From Actinostola sp. cb2023 (taxonomy: Eukaryota > Cnidaria > Anthozoa > Actiniaria > Actinostolidae), in assembly GCA_033675265.1 (NCBI GenBank), contig JAUJYZ010000250.1:603943-667942 (forward strand): 64,000 nucleotides of DNA, written 5' to 3'. Each line of letters starts with the position of its first letter. The first letter of the stretch is position 1. Made by a program: the position numbers and the translations under genes. Positions 1 through 45,959 of the stretch are shown one piece after another. The notes below the pieces were generated by a model. That model was not told the DNA's origin. It ran no database searches and was given only the letters and a program-made list of their open reading frames with translations.

Positions 1-418
1 GAAAGCCTCGACGGTTCCATGATTCTGGAAATGTTGGATTATTTTTAAAACTGCACCTGTACTGATTCGAAGTTTTCTCATTTTCATAAAGCTCTATGAT
101 AAGATGTCGAAGCTGGTTACTCAGAGGTTTACCTGGGACGTGTTCTCTTCCGAGTGAATTTATACATACTCTTGGTAGCATGTCGAAGCACAACTGTCAG
201 AGAATCTCAGAGTTTTGAACATAGTTTTGGAATATATATTTTTTCATTTCTTTTTTCAGACTAAGCCACTAATGACTCGCACACAGTCTAGACTATTCCA
301 TTCAAAGTCCAGACTTATTGGTCACGAGTGACATCACATACAATGTAGCTGGAAATTCTCTTGTTGATTTGATATACAACAATAAGTTTTCAGCATTCTG
401 TATCACATGTTGTCAATC

Positions 419-553
419 AATTGAAGGGCTCCCTGCAAGAACGGAATAAGTGACTTGTGATCAAAACTCAAATTCTGCTTTGAAATTCAAAGAATCTCAA
501 GGAGAATTTAGATTATGATTACAGGTCCCATTCTTGCTGGGAGCCCTTCAATT
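419..553. mobile_element. short MITE, family A copy 1
   Basis: Terminal inverted repeats AATTGAAGGGCTCCCTGCAA and TTGCTGGGAGCCCTTCAATT enclose about 135 bp with an internal copy-like pair (GATCAAAACTCAAATTCT / AGAATTTAGATTATGATTAC). A second copy lies at 15492-15632. Related internal pieces are at 12159-12215, 19645-19702 and 31708-31760. Confidence 0.75.
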
Positions 554-585
554 ATTATTATTATTATTTTCAATTAGTAGAGGTA

Positions 586-718
586 ATCATACGGTTTCGA
601 GTTCAATTTGGAAATAATTTGCACAAGTGTGTTTTTCAAAGAGTATCAATTTGAGCTCTATGAAAAACACACGAGTGCAAATTATTCCAAATTGAACGAG
701 AAATTGTATGATTACCAA
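586..718. mobile_element. foldback MITE in 5' intron
   Basis: The left arm GTAATCATACGGTTTCGAGT... is the inverse of the right arm ending ...GAAATTGTATGATTAC. Arms of about 55 bp are separated by about 20 bp. The rest of 719-1541 is AT-rich intron in which I see no gene. Confidence 0.6.
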
Positions 719-1541
719 TTAATAATATTCATGAAAATAATAATAATTTGCACTGCAGTGCAAATTAAAGGTAATTACTTTTCAACTGCACTGCTCTTAG
801 CCAATCAGAATCGAGCATTTTTTACATGAATATTATTATTCATGAAAGAAATTTAGAAATGCACTACAATGTACATGTACGTTCACTTCTTTTTGCAAAC
901 AAACCAAAAGACTTTTAATGAGCAAAATTACTACTACAGCACAGGACTGAGTCACCATCGTCTGTCTTTCTATAGATACATACATGTACACTGTATATGC
1001 ATAAATTATACATATTTAAATACATTTATAATTGATTATATACTTTTCTTTTTCTAAATATTCAAATTAATAAAATAAACCACCACTGCTTATAGTAATA
1101 GCTACATGTAGATGTGATTGGTTGAAGTCTGTGTGTTATACAAGTGCAGACGCACAGATGACCTCACAAGATCACACAATTCTCAAAATACTATACATGT
1201 ATGAAAAAAAAGATTGGTTCCTTTTGTCTGGCTATAAATACATTTACATGTGGATGCATAGAAGATATCAAAATGTGGTGCGAACAACAGTCAACAGTTC
1301 TTACCACATTTTGATGAATCTATTTGTTAAATAATTGTATTTGTTTATTTATTTGCATGATGAAGAAGACTTTATTTCAAGAGGGTGGCACATAAAAGTG
1401 AATTCACACTTATAAACTTGTGGCTCTCACATAATAAAATTACAATATTGTAACAATTTTTTTTAAATAACAATAATTTTATTACATGATAAAGAAACTA
1501 TGATAAGTATAGACAGAACAAATGTTTGGAAAAAATCAGAC

Positions 1542-1613
1542 GCCTCGAGTGGGATTCGAACCCACGACACCCCGATTTCATGACAGGTGCTCTACCCACT
1601 GAGCTACCGAGGC
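1542..1613 (-). tRNA. tRNA-like sequence, probably a tRNA-derived repeat or pseudogene
   Basis: On the minus strand a 72-nt cloverleaf can be drawn. The acceptor arms GCCTCGG and TCGAGGC pair apart from a closing G-T. The D arm is GCTC/GAGC and the T arm is GTGGG/CCCAC with loop TTCGAAT. An A box (TAGCTCAGTGG) and a B box (GGTTCGAATCC) are present. The anticodon loop reads CATGAAA, lacks U33 and has a T-T mismatch closing the stem, so a UGA anticodon is nominal only. This pattern looks like a dispersed tRNA-derived element rather than a working tRNA. Confidence 0.55.
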
Positions 1614-1834
1614 AACTACAGTGGCGTGGAGTTCAAATTAGCTCAAAGATGCTGATTTTAACCGAACATTTGCTCCCAGGCCTCACACACATTTCTATTT
1701 TAATTACAATGAACTTTTCTAGTAACAATTATTACACTAGGCAGATTAACAATAGAACACAAAGTCCCCTGCTAGGTGAAACCACCAAGCCCCACCCACG
1801 TCTCTTTGATTGTTGATTTCTTTTGTTGTCAAAG

Positions 1835-35594
<33,760 letters not shown>

Positions 35595-35938
35595 AGACCT
35601 TGTAATTCTGTCATCTCTTTATGGGCCTATTGCTGGTGACGTCATGGCGGCCATGTTGGATCCCGATAACAAAGCATCCCTCATTTACCTTCTCTTGTTT
35701 GTACCACCAACATGGCCGCTGCGTATTTGTACTTGAAGTTGCCAGGGATTGATTGCAATCCAGCGCATCAGATGTTCAGTTTTCGATTACTATTGATCAG
35801 GGAAACGGGAGCATTTGGTGGTCGATGGTGCACCACCGACATTTAGCACTAAAGAACCCAGCAAGAACTTCCTTGTACATACTACATTGTGCCAGTGTTG
35901 TGTTAACTCGATCAAAAACTAGAATTTATCGAGGATCG

Positions 35939-35944
35939 AATAAA
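35939..35944 (+). terminator. candidate polyadenylation signal of U2SURP
   Basis: An AATAAA hexamer lies 345 bases after the stop codon and is the first canonical signal seen downstream. The foldback repeat that follows begins at about 36000. Confidence 0.4.
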
Positions 35945-35999
35945 GCATTACCTTCTAAAACACGTTTCAAGAGACTAATATCCCGTTCACATCAGCCTG

Positions 36000-36120
36000 T
36001 GTTTTTTGTTGGTTTTGGGGGAACTTTGGAAATTTTGGACGAGCGAGGAATGGGACCGAGCAAAAATCCCATTCCTCGCTCGTCCAAAGTTCCCCCCAAA
36101 TCCCCCAAAACAAAAAAAAA
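36000..36120. repeat. foldback hairpin downstream of U2SURP
   Basis: TTGGGGGAACTTTGGA...GACGAGCGAGGAATGGGA mirrors TCCCATTCCTCGCTCGTCC...CCCCCAAA with a short loop near 36058-36066. It lies about 60 bases after the candidate polyadenylation signal. Confidence 0.75.
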
Positions 36121-36607
36121 AAACGCCTGTTCTGCAGGCTACGTTCACACCAAGGCTTAAACATGTTTTAAAATGGTTTAACTACTGAACAGGTTTAGAA
36201 AATTATCTACAAACGCCACGCAACCTTTGGCACAAAACTACTGGTAAACTGTCCTTTATGTTGCAATGAGTAGAAATTCCAGGTAGTTGGATTCTTGTGA
36301 AATTAGATGCTCTCAGATTATAGAAGCGAGAAAAAACTCAGTAAACTAAACAAGGTTTGATGTGAATGGGGCATAAGATAACCCACTCCCTTCCCTCACA
36401 CCTTTTAAAATAGACCTCTTTTTCCTCCAGACTCGGTCGAACGAGAGAAAAACAATCCCGGACGCGCATAAGCGTTTATTTATTTATTTAGGAAGTCACT
36501 TCAATTCTGACTGTTTGTGTGTGGTTAAGTAATGACGTCATAAGCGTAACGTGTTTTTAACATGCTGTAAATTAGCGGCTGAGTAAAATAACATGGTCAT
36601 GAGGTGT

Positions 36608-37988
36608 CAGGCCCGTAGCCAGGGGGTGCACGGGGTGCGTTCGCACCCCCCCCCCCCCCCCCCCCCACAGACCCCAAAGGTCCACATTTTTTGGGGAAAG
36701 GTCCACTATTCACTGGCAAACTAAAACCGACTGCACTCTTTCCACCGTGAACGAACCGCGCGCCAAGCTTGTCCATGCACATCCATTATAACTTTGAATT
36801 TGACTTAGAAGAGGTGGTAAATCTGTTTGCCACCAAACACCCACAGAGGCTGGATCACAGGCAACCCAATACGTATGGAATGTATGGGGATTTAAAATAT
36901 GCCGTATTTTATTTGGAAATAATTAATAAAAGTTTGTTAACTTTACCTGTTGTGTCATTCTGTTAAATAAATCCCTATTAAAATTCCCCCTAAACTGCAC
37001 ACAAGAGTCAAAAATCAACAGAATGATACAACACAGGTAAAGTTGACAAACTTTAATTAAATATTTCCAAATAAAATACGGCATATTTTTAAATCCCCAT
37101 ACATTCCCTTACAAACGTATTGAGCTTGGGTTGTCTGTGATTAAATGGGACTGACTGGGAATGGCCATTTTTTTACACTGGGAAAATGGATTGTACCACT
37201 GGGACTGGGATTTTGCTAATGGGACTGGGAATTTCAAAACCACTTTGGGAATGGGAAAGCGTATTGCAAAACAGCATATTATTATAAGCCTTATACATTT
37301 TTCAATATGCATTGGTTTGCCGAGACAGTGTAGGAAGTAATTAGCAATACGCGTAAATCACAAATAGCTCTTGGAAAACGCTGGAAATAGCATTTCCGAG
37401 CCGGCTCTAGATTTCAAAAATTTAGCGGCTCTCGCTAAACCTCTCCCACCACTTATTTTCCATTTCCTACGGCCCTGCAACGATATTATCCTTGCTGTGA
37501 TAGGAGACGAGGATGAAGCTGCACATACAACCACAACACGCTCGGGAAGAATCATATAAAAGAGCGGAAATTGAATTTTTTTTTGCAACCATTTATTATT
37601 CCACAAAATTCAGGTCAAATAGAGCAACCAAGAGAACGGTTTTTAATACGTTTCAAAGCAAGGAAGTCTTCAAAAAGCACACTTAGAAATGCAAACATAG
37701 TGAAATAATCATTTACAATTGCCATAAAGTATGAGATCAGGAAATTGTTAGATGAATTATCTAATAGGGTGGTCGCTAGAAGCGAGTCCACGATACTGGG
37801 ATTTTCTTGAATTCATGTCAATGGGACTGGGATTTTTTTTTTTATAATCGACTGGGAAATGGGATTTGTAGGCTCCCTTCAGGACCCTCTATGAATTGCT
37901 GCTATCCTAAGTGCATCAGTTTTGATAGTTTGGTCCACTTTGGCCTGGGGAGCACCTCCCCACAAAAAATCCTGGCTACGGGCCTGGG
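36608..37988. mobile_element. 1.4-kb hAT-like non-autonomous element
   Basis: It starts CAGGCCCGTAGCCAGG and ends CCTGGCTACGGGCCTG, a perfect inverse. CAGG ends are common in hAT elements, but no clean 8-bp duplication is seen. It includes a poly-C run, an internal 110-bp inverted pair (36853-36965 and 37014-37140, sharing AATATGCCGTATTTTATTTGG-like sequence) and repeated GGGACTGGGA motifs. No transposase is found. Confidence 0.6.
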
Positions 37989-39371
37989 TGTGCAGTATTA
38001 AAATGGTGAACGCTCAATATTGGGAGAAGATAAAAGTGCCAACAAAGAAATTATTTCTAAGTGTAAATTTAGTTTCGTCTCGGTCAATAATGTCAGCATT
38101 TATCAGTCATCGAAGCATGCGCGAACCTCATTAGCATGTTATTTCAGAGTGATTATAATAACTGTGCCCAGGTTTATTGGAATCACTACTATCTACTCAT
38201 TAGCATGTTATTTTACTACTCGTTAGCTACTACTCATTAGCATGTTAGAGTGATTTTAACCCGTGAAACGAAATCTAACAGTTAGTGACAGTCAAAATGA
38301 AACGAAAGAAAACAATGTGTGTATTACGCTACTAGCTATTCAGTCGTTTGTTTTGCCTTCCCAAGAAAATGGACCAATCACAGTGAAGCAGACGTAATGG
38401 TCACGTGGGGGGTGGTAAAAGGCCAATATAAAAACGAAAACAGGAAATAGAAAAGTATGTGTTTCCTTTGACGTATCCAAACTTTTCTGCACTAGTGAGT
38501 TATTCTTTTAGATTGTCATTGGTCTTATGTAAGCCCACCGACTACGGCAGCATCACATGCCTAGCTCCTCCAAGTTAAAAGGGATCATTAATAAGCAAGC
38601 CAACTAATAAGGTGAGATGTCTCGTTTAATATTCAGACTGAGTACACTGCACTGAGTTGTGCAATGTTCAGATTTGTGCCGGGATAAAATGAGTTGTTAA
38701 GAATAACTAAAGCAAGTTAATAAGGAGCTAATAATTGATGAATAGGAATTAAATTTATTGCTAAAATACTAAAGACAGAGTACAACACTAAAACCGTGCA
38801 TCTTTTTGCAACAAATAACACTAAATAAACAATAGAGTGTTTAAATATGTGTACACTCTACTAACCTCAAAAGATTCCTTTTTTTATAATTCACCACTGT
38901 CTTTAATATAAACTTGAAATTGGCATGGGTTCAGCAAATGTTCTCTCTAAGTAGTTTTGCTTTGTGGCACTGATAGTAACTGGCGTTGCAAAAATCAATA
39001 AATGTTGGCGAACGGCTGTATATCATTTGTAAAGTTTGTCTTTTCAAAAGTTGGTGAATTAAGCTGAGGGTTCACGGGTTGAAAAAATAATGAATCACGG
39101 ATCACGGATATCAAAAGTTTCATTTTCCCGAATCACGAAAATAATCCAGTAACGTACTCTCAGTACCGTTTCTCACGCAAAGAATTACGGGCAAAGAAGG
39201 AGTGTTTGAAGAAAGCAACATCTAGAACTGAATTCAACATGGTTTAGTGCACTAATATTTGTCTTGGCGGGCTCTTAAATTATTGTTATTCGGCCTTTTC
39301 AAGCACAGAATCGTTGATATACCCAGACCTTCATAGATAGTCTTCGTAGATATTTATAAACTTTTACCTTG

Positions 39372-39650
39372 TAGGGCCGTAGCTAGACCTTTTTTGTTGG
39401 TACGCAAAAGTGAACAAGGGTCTTAGCAAAGGAAAAATAAGTGTGGGGCACGCGTAGCGAGCGCCGTTAGGCGTGAGCAGCTAGGGGGGTTTGGGGCCAT
39501 GCCCCCCCCCCCCCCCCCCCCCCCCCAGAAAATTTTGAAATCTAGGGGGTCGGAAATGCGAATTTCCAGCATTTTCGAAGAGCTCTTTGTGATTTACAAG
39601 TATCGCTAATTACTTCCCACACTGTCTCAGCAAACCAATGCATATTGGAA
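39372..39650. mobile_element. degenerate relative of the hAT-like element
   Basis: GGCCGTAGCTAGACC and a poly-C run followed by GAATTTCCAGCATTTTCGAA and ATTACTTCCCACACTGTCTC resemble, in inverted orientation, 37307-37400 of the previous element. Boundaries are unclear. The stretches 38000-39370 and 39651-40490 show AT-rich intergenic DNA with TCACGGATCACGGAT-type short repeats near 39060-39160 and 40080-40190 and no gene. Confidence 0.45.
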
Positions 39651-41029
39651 AAAGTAAACACTAGCTTGCGAATTTCGATGACTGAATCAATAATCCTTTA
39701 CTTCGCGAAAGTCCGTAGAACGCGCTATGAATCTGTCAACGACGAATGCTCAGTGTCACAGGAAATCGAATAATTCTTTCCTTTTCTAGGAAAAGGACTT
39801 TCAGTCGACATAAAATGTAACAGACTCTGATCGTCCAAGTCTTCTCCGTTTTAGAGACGTGAATTGTACAATCGATTACTTTACAACGTCTACAAAGATT
39901 AACCGAGAACCACCGAGGAAAGCTCTCGGTTTTTGGCAGTTTTCGATGCCGTACGAGATGTTATCGATGTTTTTATGTTTTTATAGTCTTCATATAAATC
40001 TTGCGGAGGTCTCGCGACTCAAAATCGCGTGGAATAAGTAGTGAAATTACGAATATCGGTTATTAATTCTAGTTAATTCTTCACGGGTCACGCGAAACCT
40101 TTGGGTCACGGATCACGAAGAATAATTTATTGAATTCAATTCACGTTTCTCGGAAAATAAAATCAGCTAATCACGCATCACGAGAATACCCCTCTACGAC
40201 CCTCTAAGCTGATTAGCAGGCCGATTTTGAGACTGACGCAGCAAGAGCGGAGTTGTCAACTGAGTGTTGTGTTTGTTAAGGAACACAATCTAGCAATTCT
40301 CTTATCAATCTTGAAATAATATTTTATTGATCAACCAACCAAGTTAATGAATATGTACAAGTATAGTAAACATAGGTTATGAGCCCGCGTTAGAATCTCA
40401 GGCAAAACCTGAACTTGTCAGTCACATGCTAATCACCTGAAGGTCTTATGATGCTCTCACATACTGTTTCTGACCTTGGACTATGGCAAGCCAAACATGA
40501 CAAAAGTGTATTGAGTTTCAAATCACCCCTTGACTGAAATAGGCACTCACTATACGAGAATGAAAAATCGCTATACGAGAATATACGAGATCGAATAGGA
40601 ATCGATCACCATACGAGAATAAAAATTCACTATGCGAGAATAGGAATCACCATACGAGAATAAGAAATCACCATACGAGAATATGAAATCACTACATGAG
40701 AATATAAAATCACCATGCGAGAATAAGATACAAAATCAATATGCGAGTATAAAGAATCACCATATGAGAATGAGAAATCACTAGTCGAGATGTAACACGA
40801 AATCACCAGTCGAGAATATCGATTGACATTCACAAAATATCGATTGGAATATTCCTGCATCTTCGAGGTATATGGTCAGCGGTCTTTCGAGAACCGCGTG
40901 GTGAAAATGGCGGCCAACGCGACTTTTTAGACGAATTATTGGAGAGGGTTCAAGAGCTTTCCTCACAAATGGATGTTTTTTTATGGGCGGCAAATGCAAT
41001 TCAATCCATACACATTGAAAGAAGGAGAT

Positions 41030-41223
41030 GAGGGAAAAGAATAAATAGACAAATAAAGAAATAGTGAATAAATAAAGAAATAATTAAAAATAGAAATAGA
41101 TAAATGAATAATCAATAAATATTAAGTAAATGAATAAATAATTAATTAATTAATTAATAAACATGAATAATATATATTAAATGAATTAATCAATTAATAA
41201 ATGATAAATAAATAAATAAATAA

Positions 41224-41255
<32 letters not shown>

Positions 41256-41770
41256 AAATAAATATTAAGTAAATAGATAAATAAATGATAAATAAATAAT
41301 AAATAAATATTAAGTAAATAGATAAATAAATGATAAATAAATAATAATAAATAAATAAATATTAAGTAAATAGATAAATAAATGATAAATAAATAATAAA
41401 TAAATATTAAGTAAATAGATAAATAAATGATAAATAAATAATAAATAATAAATACATTTTAAATAAATAATTAAATAATAAAAGGATAAATGAATGAATA
41501 AAAAGATATATAATGAATAAATAATGAATAATTAAATAATGAATAAAGAATAAATTGTAAATAAAGAAATAATAAAGAAATATTAAAGAAATAGATAAAT
41601 AAATAGTGAATGAATAAAAAAAAAATTAGAAGTAGATAAATAAATTATAAATAAATATTAAGTAAATAAATAAGTGATTAATGAACATATGAATAATAAA
41701 TATTAAATAAATAAATTAATAAATAATAAATACATAAATAGATAATAAATAAATATCAAATAGATAAATA
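41030..41770. repeat. (AAAT)n low-complexity tract
   Basis: About 740 bases of AAAT/AAATA repeats, with recurring AAATATTAAGTAAATAGAT blocks of 40-60 bp. It forms the core of the inverted-repeat element. Confidence 0.93.
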
Positions 41771-41977
41771 AAGACCGCTGACCGCATACCTCGAAGACGC
41801 AAGAATATTCCAATCGATATTTTGTGAATGTAAATCGATATTCTCGACTGGTGATTTCGTGTTACGTCTCGACTAGTGATTTTTCATTCTCATATGGTGA
41901 TTCTTTATACCTGCATATTGATTTTGTATCTTATTCTCGCATGGTGATTTTATATTGTCATATAGTGATTTCTTATA

Positions 41978-42148
41978 GAAGCATCAAGAGTTCCAGACTT
42001 CCGGTATTATTACAAAGGAAAAGTGAGCACCAATTCTAGACACAGGGAGCCCAAGCTATGTTTTTGCTCACTTGGTGCTCACTTTTCCTTTGTAATAATC
42101 TCACAATGCATTGCGCGCGTACCGGAAGTCTGGAACTCTTGATGCGTG
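41978..42148. mobile_element. 171-bp MITE, family B copy 1
   Basis: The ends GCATCAAGAGTTCCAGACTT and AAGTCTGGAACTCTTGATGC are inverse, bounded by TA on both sides. The inner TGAGCACCAATTCTAGACAC matches copy 2 at 47420-47552. The TA duplication fits Tc1/mariner-type MITEs. Confidence 0.78.
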
Positions 42149-42753
42149 TATTCTCGTATGGTGATTCCTATTCTCGTATAGTGATTTCTTATTCTCGTAT
42201 GGTGATTCTTATGGGCTCCTGCGTATAGTGATTTCTTATTCTCGTATGGTGATTCCTATTCTCGTATAGTGATTTCTTATTCTCGTATGATGATTCCTAT
42301 TCTCGTATAGTGATTTCTTATTCTCGTATGGTGATTCCTATTCTCGTATAGTGAATTTTTATTCTCGTATGGTGATTCCTATTCTCGTATAGTGAATTTT
42401 TATTCTCGTATGGTGATTCCTATTCTCGTATAGTGAATTTTTATTCTCGTGTAGCGATTTTTCATTCTCGTATAGTGATTCCTTATTCTCATATAGTGAT
42501 GCCTATTTCTCAAGGGGTGACTTGAAACTCAATACACTTTTGTCATGTTTGACGGCCATATTGGACGGCCTTGAACTTTGGATGATTTCCTGGTCCTGAA
42601 CCAACACGTTACCTACGTAAGTTGAGCGACCTCTCAGTGTGATTAGACTAAACGCGAACTTATAATCTATAAACTTGAAAGAGGGAACCGTGAACGAAAA
42701 TGCTGTAGGTATACGTAGGATCTGTAAAAGATCTAATCAGCTATACATATGGC

Positions 42754-43305
42754 AAACATGAAATTCAAGAAAAGCTGATACTACGTAGAAATAAAAAGCT
42801 TAACACAACACCAACATGATAGAGCAAGAGAGAGCCAGGATCGGCAACCGTAGACAGCTGTTTCGTTCTTTTGGAACTCATCAGTACGGTGTAGCGAGAG
42901 CAACAAACACCAACTCAGGAAGCCAATGTATGTTACTAGCGTGTCGACTCTGAAACTCAAACAGCTCAAATTTAGAAGCCTGCCCATATGGCTCACACCA
43001 CAACACGTGCGGTAATATGGTTCAAAGGGCATATTGAACCATATTACCGCACGTGTTGTGGTGTGAGCCATATGGGCAGGCTTCTAAATTTGAGCTGTTT
43101 GAGTTTCAGAGTCGACACGCTAGTAACATACATTGGCTTCCTGAGTTGGTGTTTGTTGCTCTCGCTACACCGTACTGATGAGTTCCAAAAGAACGAAACA
43201 GCTGTCTACGGTTGCCGATCCTGGCTCTCTCTTGCTCTATCATGTTGGTGTTGTGTTAAGCTTTTTATTTCTACGTAGTATCAGCTTTTCTTGAATTTCA
43301 TGTTT
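42754..43305. repeat. near-perfect 552-bp palindrome
   Basis: Arms of 272 bp (42754-43025 and 43034-43305) are exact in length and almost identical in sequence, with an 8-base loop (AGGGCATA). Because of the symmetry, ORFs of 96 codons on both strands encode nearly the same peptide (MAHTTTRAVIWF...); this is a by-product and not a gene. The 11-bp TTATAATCTAT occurs at 42660-42670 and 43304-43314, which may mark an insertion boundary. No similarity to a known element is recognised. Confidence 0.95.
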
Positions 43306-44005
43306 ATAATCTATGTCGTGATCCTCTTAATCTATGATAATACTTGACCTCTTCATAAGCAATAGTTTCCTTATGAATTGGACTTTAAGTAGCCATCAAT
43401 TGATTTATGACTAGTAGTCCAGATAACCAAATATTTAGTTTTATACCAGGGACAACGCCCCCAGAACCCTGTAGTTAACTTTACTGGTACTGAATTGTCA
43501 ATCTGTCACAATAGTTAACCAATAAGTTGTTATAAATACTGATGTACTAGTAAAGCTCGTCAGAAGAGTATATGAGCAGAAGAGTACACAACCAACATTT
43601 GAACAAGAGTCTAAATAAAAGACCTGATACCAGCAACTACTGAGAGTTTCCCCTTCATTACATGTTTGTTGTTTGCCTTTTGCAACAACTTTTGCCCATT
43701 ACCTTTTAGAGTGATCTATTAAATAGTCAATGTGTAATAATAGTCAAGTGAAAACAAAAGAACACAATGGAATTAGAGTCACTAATATATGTGTAACTAT
43801 CTATTAAGAAGTATCTAATATACATATGTAATAGATACAATATGAGCAGCCGTACGACTGCTCATATTCTATCAGACTTATTATATCCTTAAATGTATAA
43901 AAATCGTGTTCTACTGTAATAATTTTCAAGATACCAGTATATAAAAGTTTGCCAAAGAAAATCAAAGTTAAAGTCTTCAAATGAAGACGATTGAGTATCA
44001 GAAAT

Positions 44006-44398
44006 AGAGTACTAAAGTGATGACGTCATAAAAAATAATTTTTGCTTTTATAAACTTTTGATTTCCAGTTCAAATAGAATATCATGAAAGAAGTTTACAC
44101 ACCAATTTTTATGACAATCGGTTAAATAGCGGTCAAGATATGGCCAGTTGAATATATAATTTGCCTTAACAAATCACTGTATTTTCGGCTCCGTTCCTAA
44201 AGTTAAGAACGGAGCCGAAAATACAGTATTGTTAAGGCAAATTATATATTCAACTGGCCATATCTCGACCGCTATTTGACCGATTGTCATAAAAATTGGT
44301 GTGTGAACTTCTTTCATGATATTCTATCTGACCTGGAAATCAAAAATTTATAAAATCAAAATTAATTGTTTCGTGACGTCACACTTTAGTACTCTATA
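44006..44398. mobile_element. 390-bp foldback MITE
   Basis: AGAGTACTAAAGTGATGACG mirrors CGTCACACTTTAGTACTCT, and the arms run to a centre at CGTTCCTAAAGTTAAGAACG near 44203. Both arms are about 190 bp with few differences. 43306-44005 holds no recognised gene. Confidence 0.8.
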
Positions 44399-44562
44399 TA
44401 AGCTACTACTAGACTACTACTATAAAGCTGAAATAATGATAACGAAGATAATAAAAATATCATATGCAGAAAAGTGCCTTAAAAGTCGCATTTAGCTGTT
44501 GTTTGTGTATATTTTATTTAAATTTGCATCAGTTGAAATCATATCCTGCTCAAGTATGTTAA

Positions 44563-45236
44563 GGCCTGGGAGAGCTGCTATTATGGAACAAAACTTTGTT
44601 TTTTTTTGTTGTATTCCTAAAACGTGTCAAAATGACTTGAAATTTGGACCATCAATAGAACTTGGGTAGATAAAGAGCCTTAACTCAAAACATTTGCATT
44701 AGGGGTGGACACGTGACCAGTTAGAGAGATATTAAATAGAGAGATATTAGAGAGAATTATTTTAAGCCGTTGGTGGCGAGTTCAAGTGATAAATTCTTGC
44801 TAGTACCTTAAAGCTATTTTGTTGTAAGTGCTTTATAGATTGTCGTTCGGAATGGGTGACTTTAATTTCTTTTTAAGGAGATATGGGGTAAAACAGGTCA
44901 CGTGACCAGATAATCAAAATCATTTTTATTCAAATTCTCTTAAAAAACAAACAAGAGCCACCCACACCGAACGACAATCTATAAAGCACTGGGAGAAAAA
45001 TAGATGTAAGGTATTTGTTAGAATTTCCTACTTGAACTCGCCACCAACGAGCTATTTTTCTGTTTTCCAATGTAATGACGTCATAGGTCACGTGATCATA
45101 AAAAGCTTTGCACTAAAAAGTTAAGGACCCGAAATCCAATGTATGCACTAGTTTAAACACAACAAATGTTTGCTGAGTTATTGAACAAAACGTGAATTCT
45201 CAAGAAGGCCCAAAACCCAGGCCTTTTTTAAAAGGA
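44563..45236. mobile_element. foldback element, 670 bp
   Basis: TTAAGGCCTGGG on the left mirrors CCCAGGCCTTTTTTAA on the right. Inner arms (44765-44835 and 44960-45050) share CGTTGGTGGCGAGTTCAAG and TTTATAGATTGTCGTTCGG inverted. TTAA at the edge hints at a TTAA-type target but is not certain. Confidence 0.6.
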
Positions 45237-45959
45237 TACTTGAGTGGGGTCTGCTTCACTGATCTGCGCTGATCAGTGCTATTTCCAACGTATTCAATCG
45301 GTTGTTTGCGTCTTTCTGGATGTCAAAACTCGGCCAATTGTCTTCCTAACCTAACCTCGTCGACCGGGAAACCAAAAACAGACTGATATTAAACCAATAC
45401 TCGTAAAAGCGTAAAAGTAAGGCAGGCCTGTCTTGTATCTCTGCGGAATATTCCGCTTTCATAACAGGAAATATTATACCCTCACATAAATAACCCTCCA
45501 ATCAAATCTCCGTATTTTGGTCACGTGCCGATCCTAATATTTTGCGATGTAGGACAGCATCCTATTGGACAGCAACTATGCACGTCTTTTCCGCATTGAG
45601 TTTCAGACCAAAAATAAAAAGGCTTTTAGCAAAAGTACTGTAACTAACATTGTCATTATTTCTAGTTTCTCTATATCTTGTTAGTTTATATGAGTTTATA
45701 GATTGATGAATGTATACACATTGCTGTATTATGGCAACGCATACATTTATTGTGGATGTGGATACTTGGAAGACCGTATAGCAAACTGTTACAGTAATCA
45801 ATCCGATCCATTACCAAAGCATGCACCAAAGTATGAGTTGACTCATACGTAAGATACTTTCTTATCCTTCTGATATTATAAAGATGGTAATATGCCGCAC
45901 TGCAAGTTTTTGTAATGTGTGTATCGAGCTTAAGTCAAACCATACCCCGAGATTCCTTA

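Larger units (their letters stand above)
40492..42551. mobile_element. 2.06-kb inverted-repeat element with minisatellite arms
   Basis: Ends CAAACATGACAAAAGTGTAT and the inverse are separated by about 2 kb. Both arms carry a 20-22 bp tandem motif (ATTCTCGTATAGTGATTTCT on the right, its complement on the left). Inner arms share CGATATTTTGTGAATGT-type sequence inverted (40795-40885, 41774-41865). The centre is an AT-only run (41030-41770). A small MITE (41978-42148) interrupts the right arm. No coding domain and no clear target duplication are present. Confidence 0.75.

Noticed and set aside
1542..1613. A functional tRNA-Ser(UGA)
   Set aside because: U33 is missing, the anticodon stem has a mismatch, and the sequence looks like a dispersed repeat; kept as tRNA-like only.
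1526..1816. ORF reading EWDSNPRHPDFMTGALPTEL
   Set aside because: It is the plus-strand translation of the tRNA-like sequence at 1542-1613.
38840..40490. A transposon bounded by CTGAGGGTTCACGG-type repeats
   Set aside because: The proposed ends near 39063 and 40200 match poorly, so the boundaries could not be supported.
42781..43278. Two 96-codon ORFs with almost the same protein on opposite strands
   Set aside because: A direct consequence of the 552-bp palindrome. The hydrophobic middle does not match a known family.
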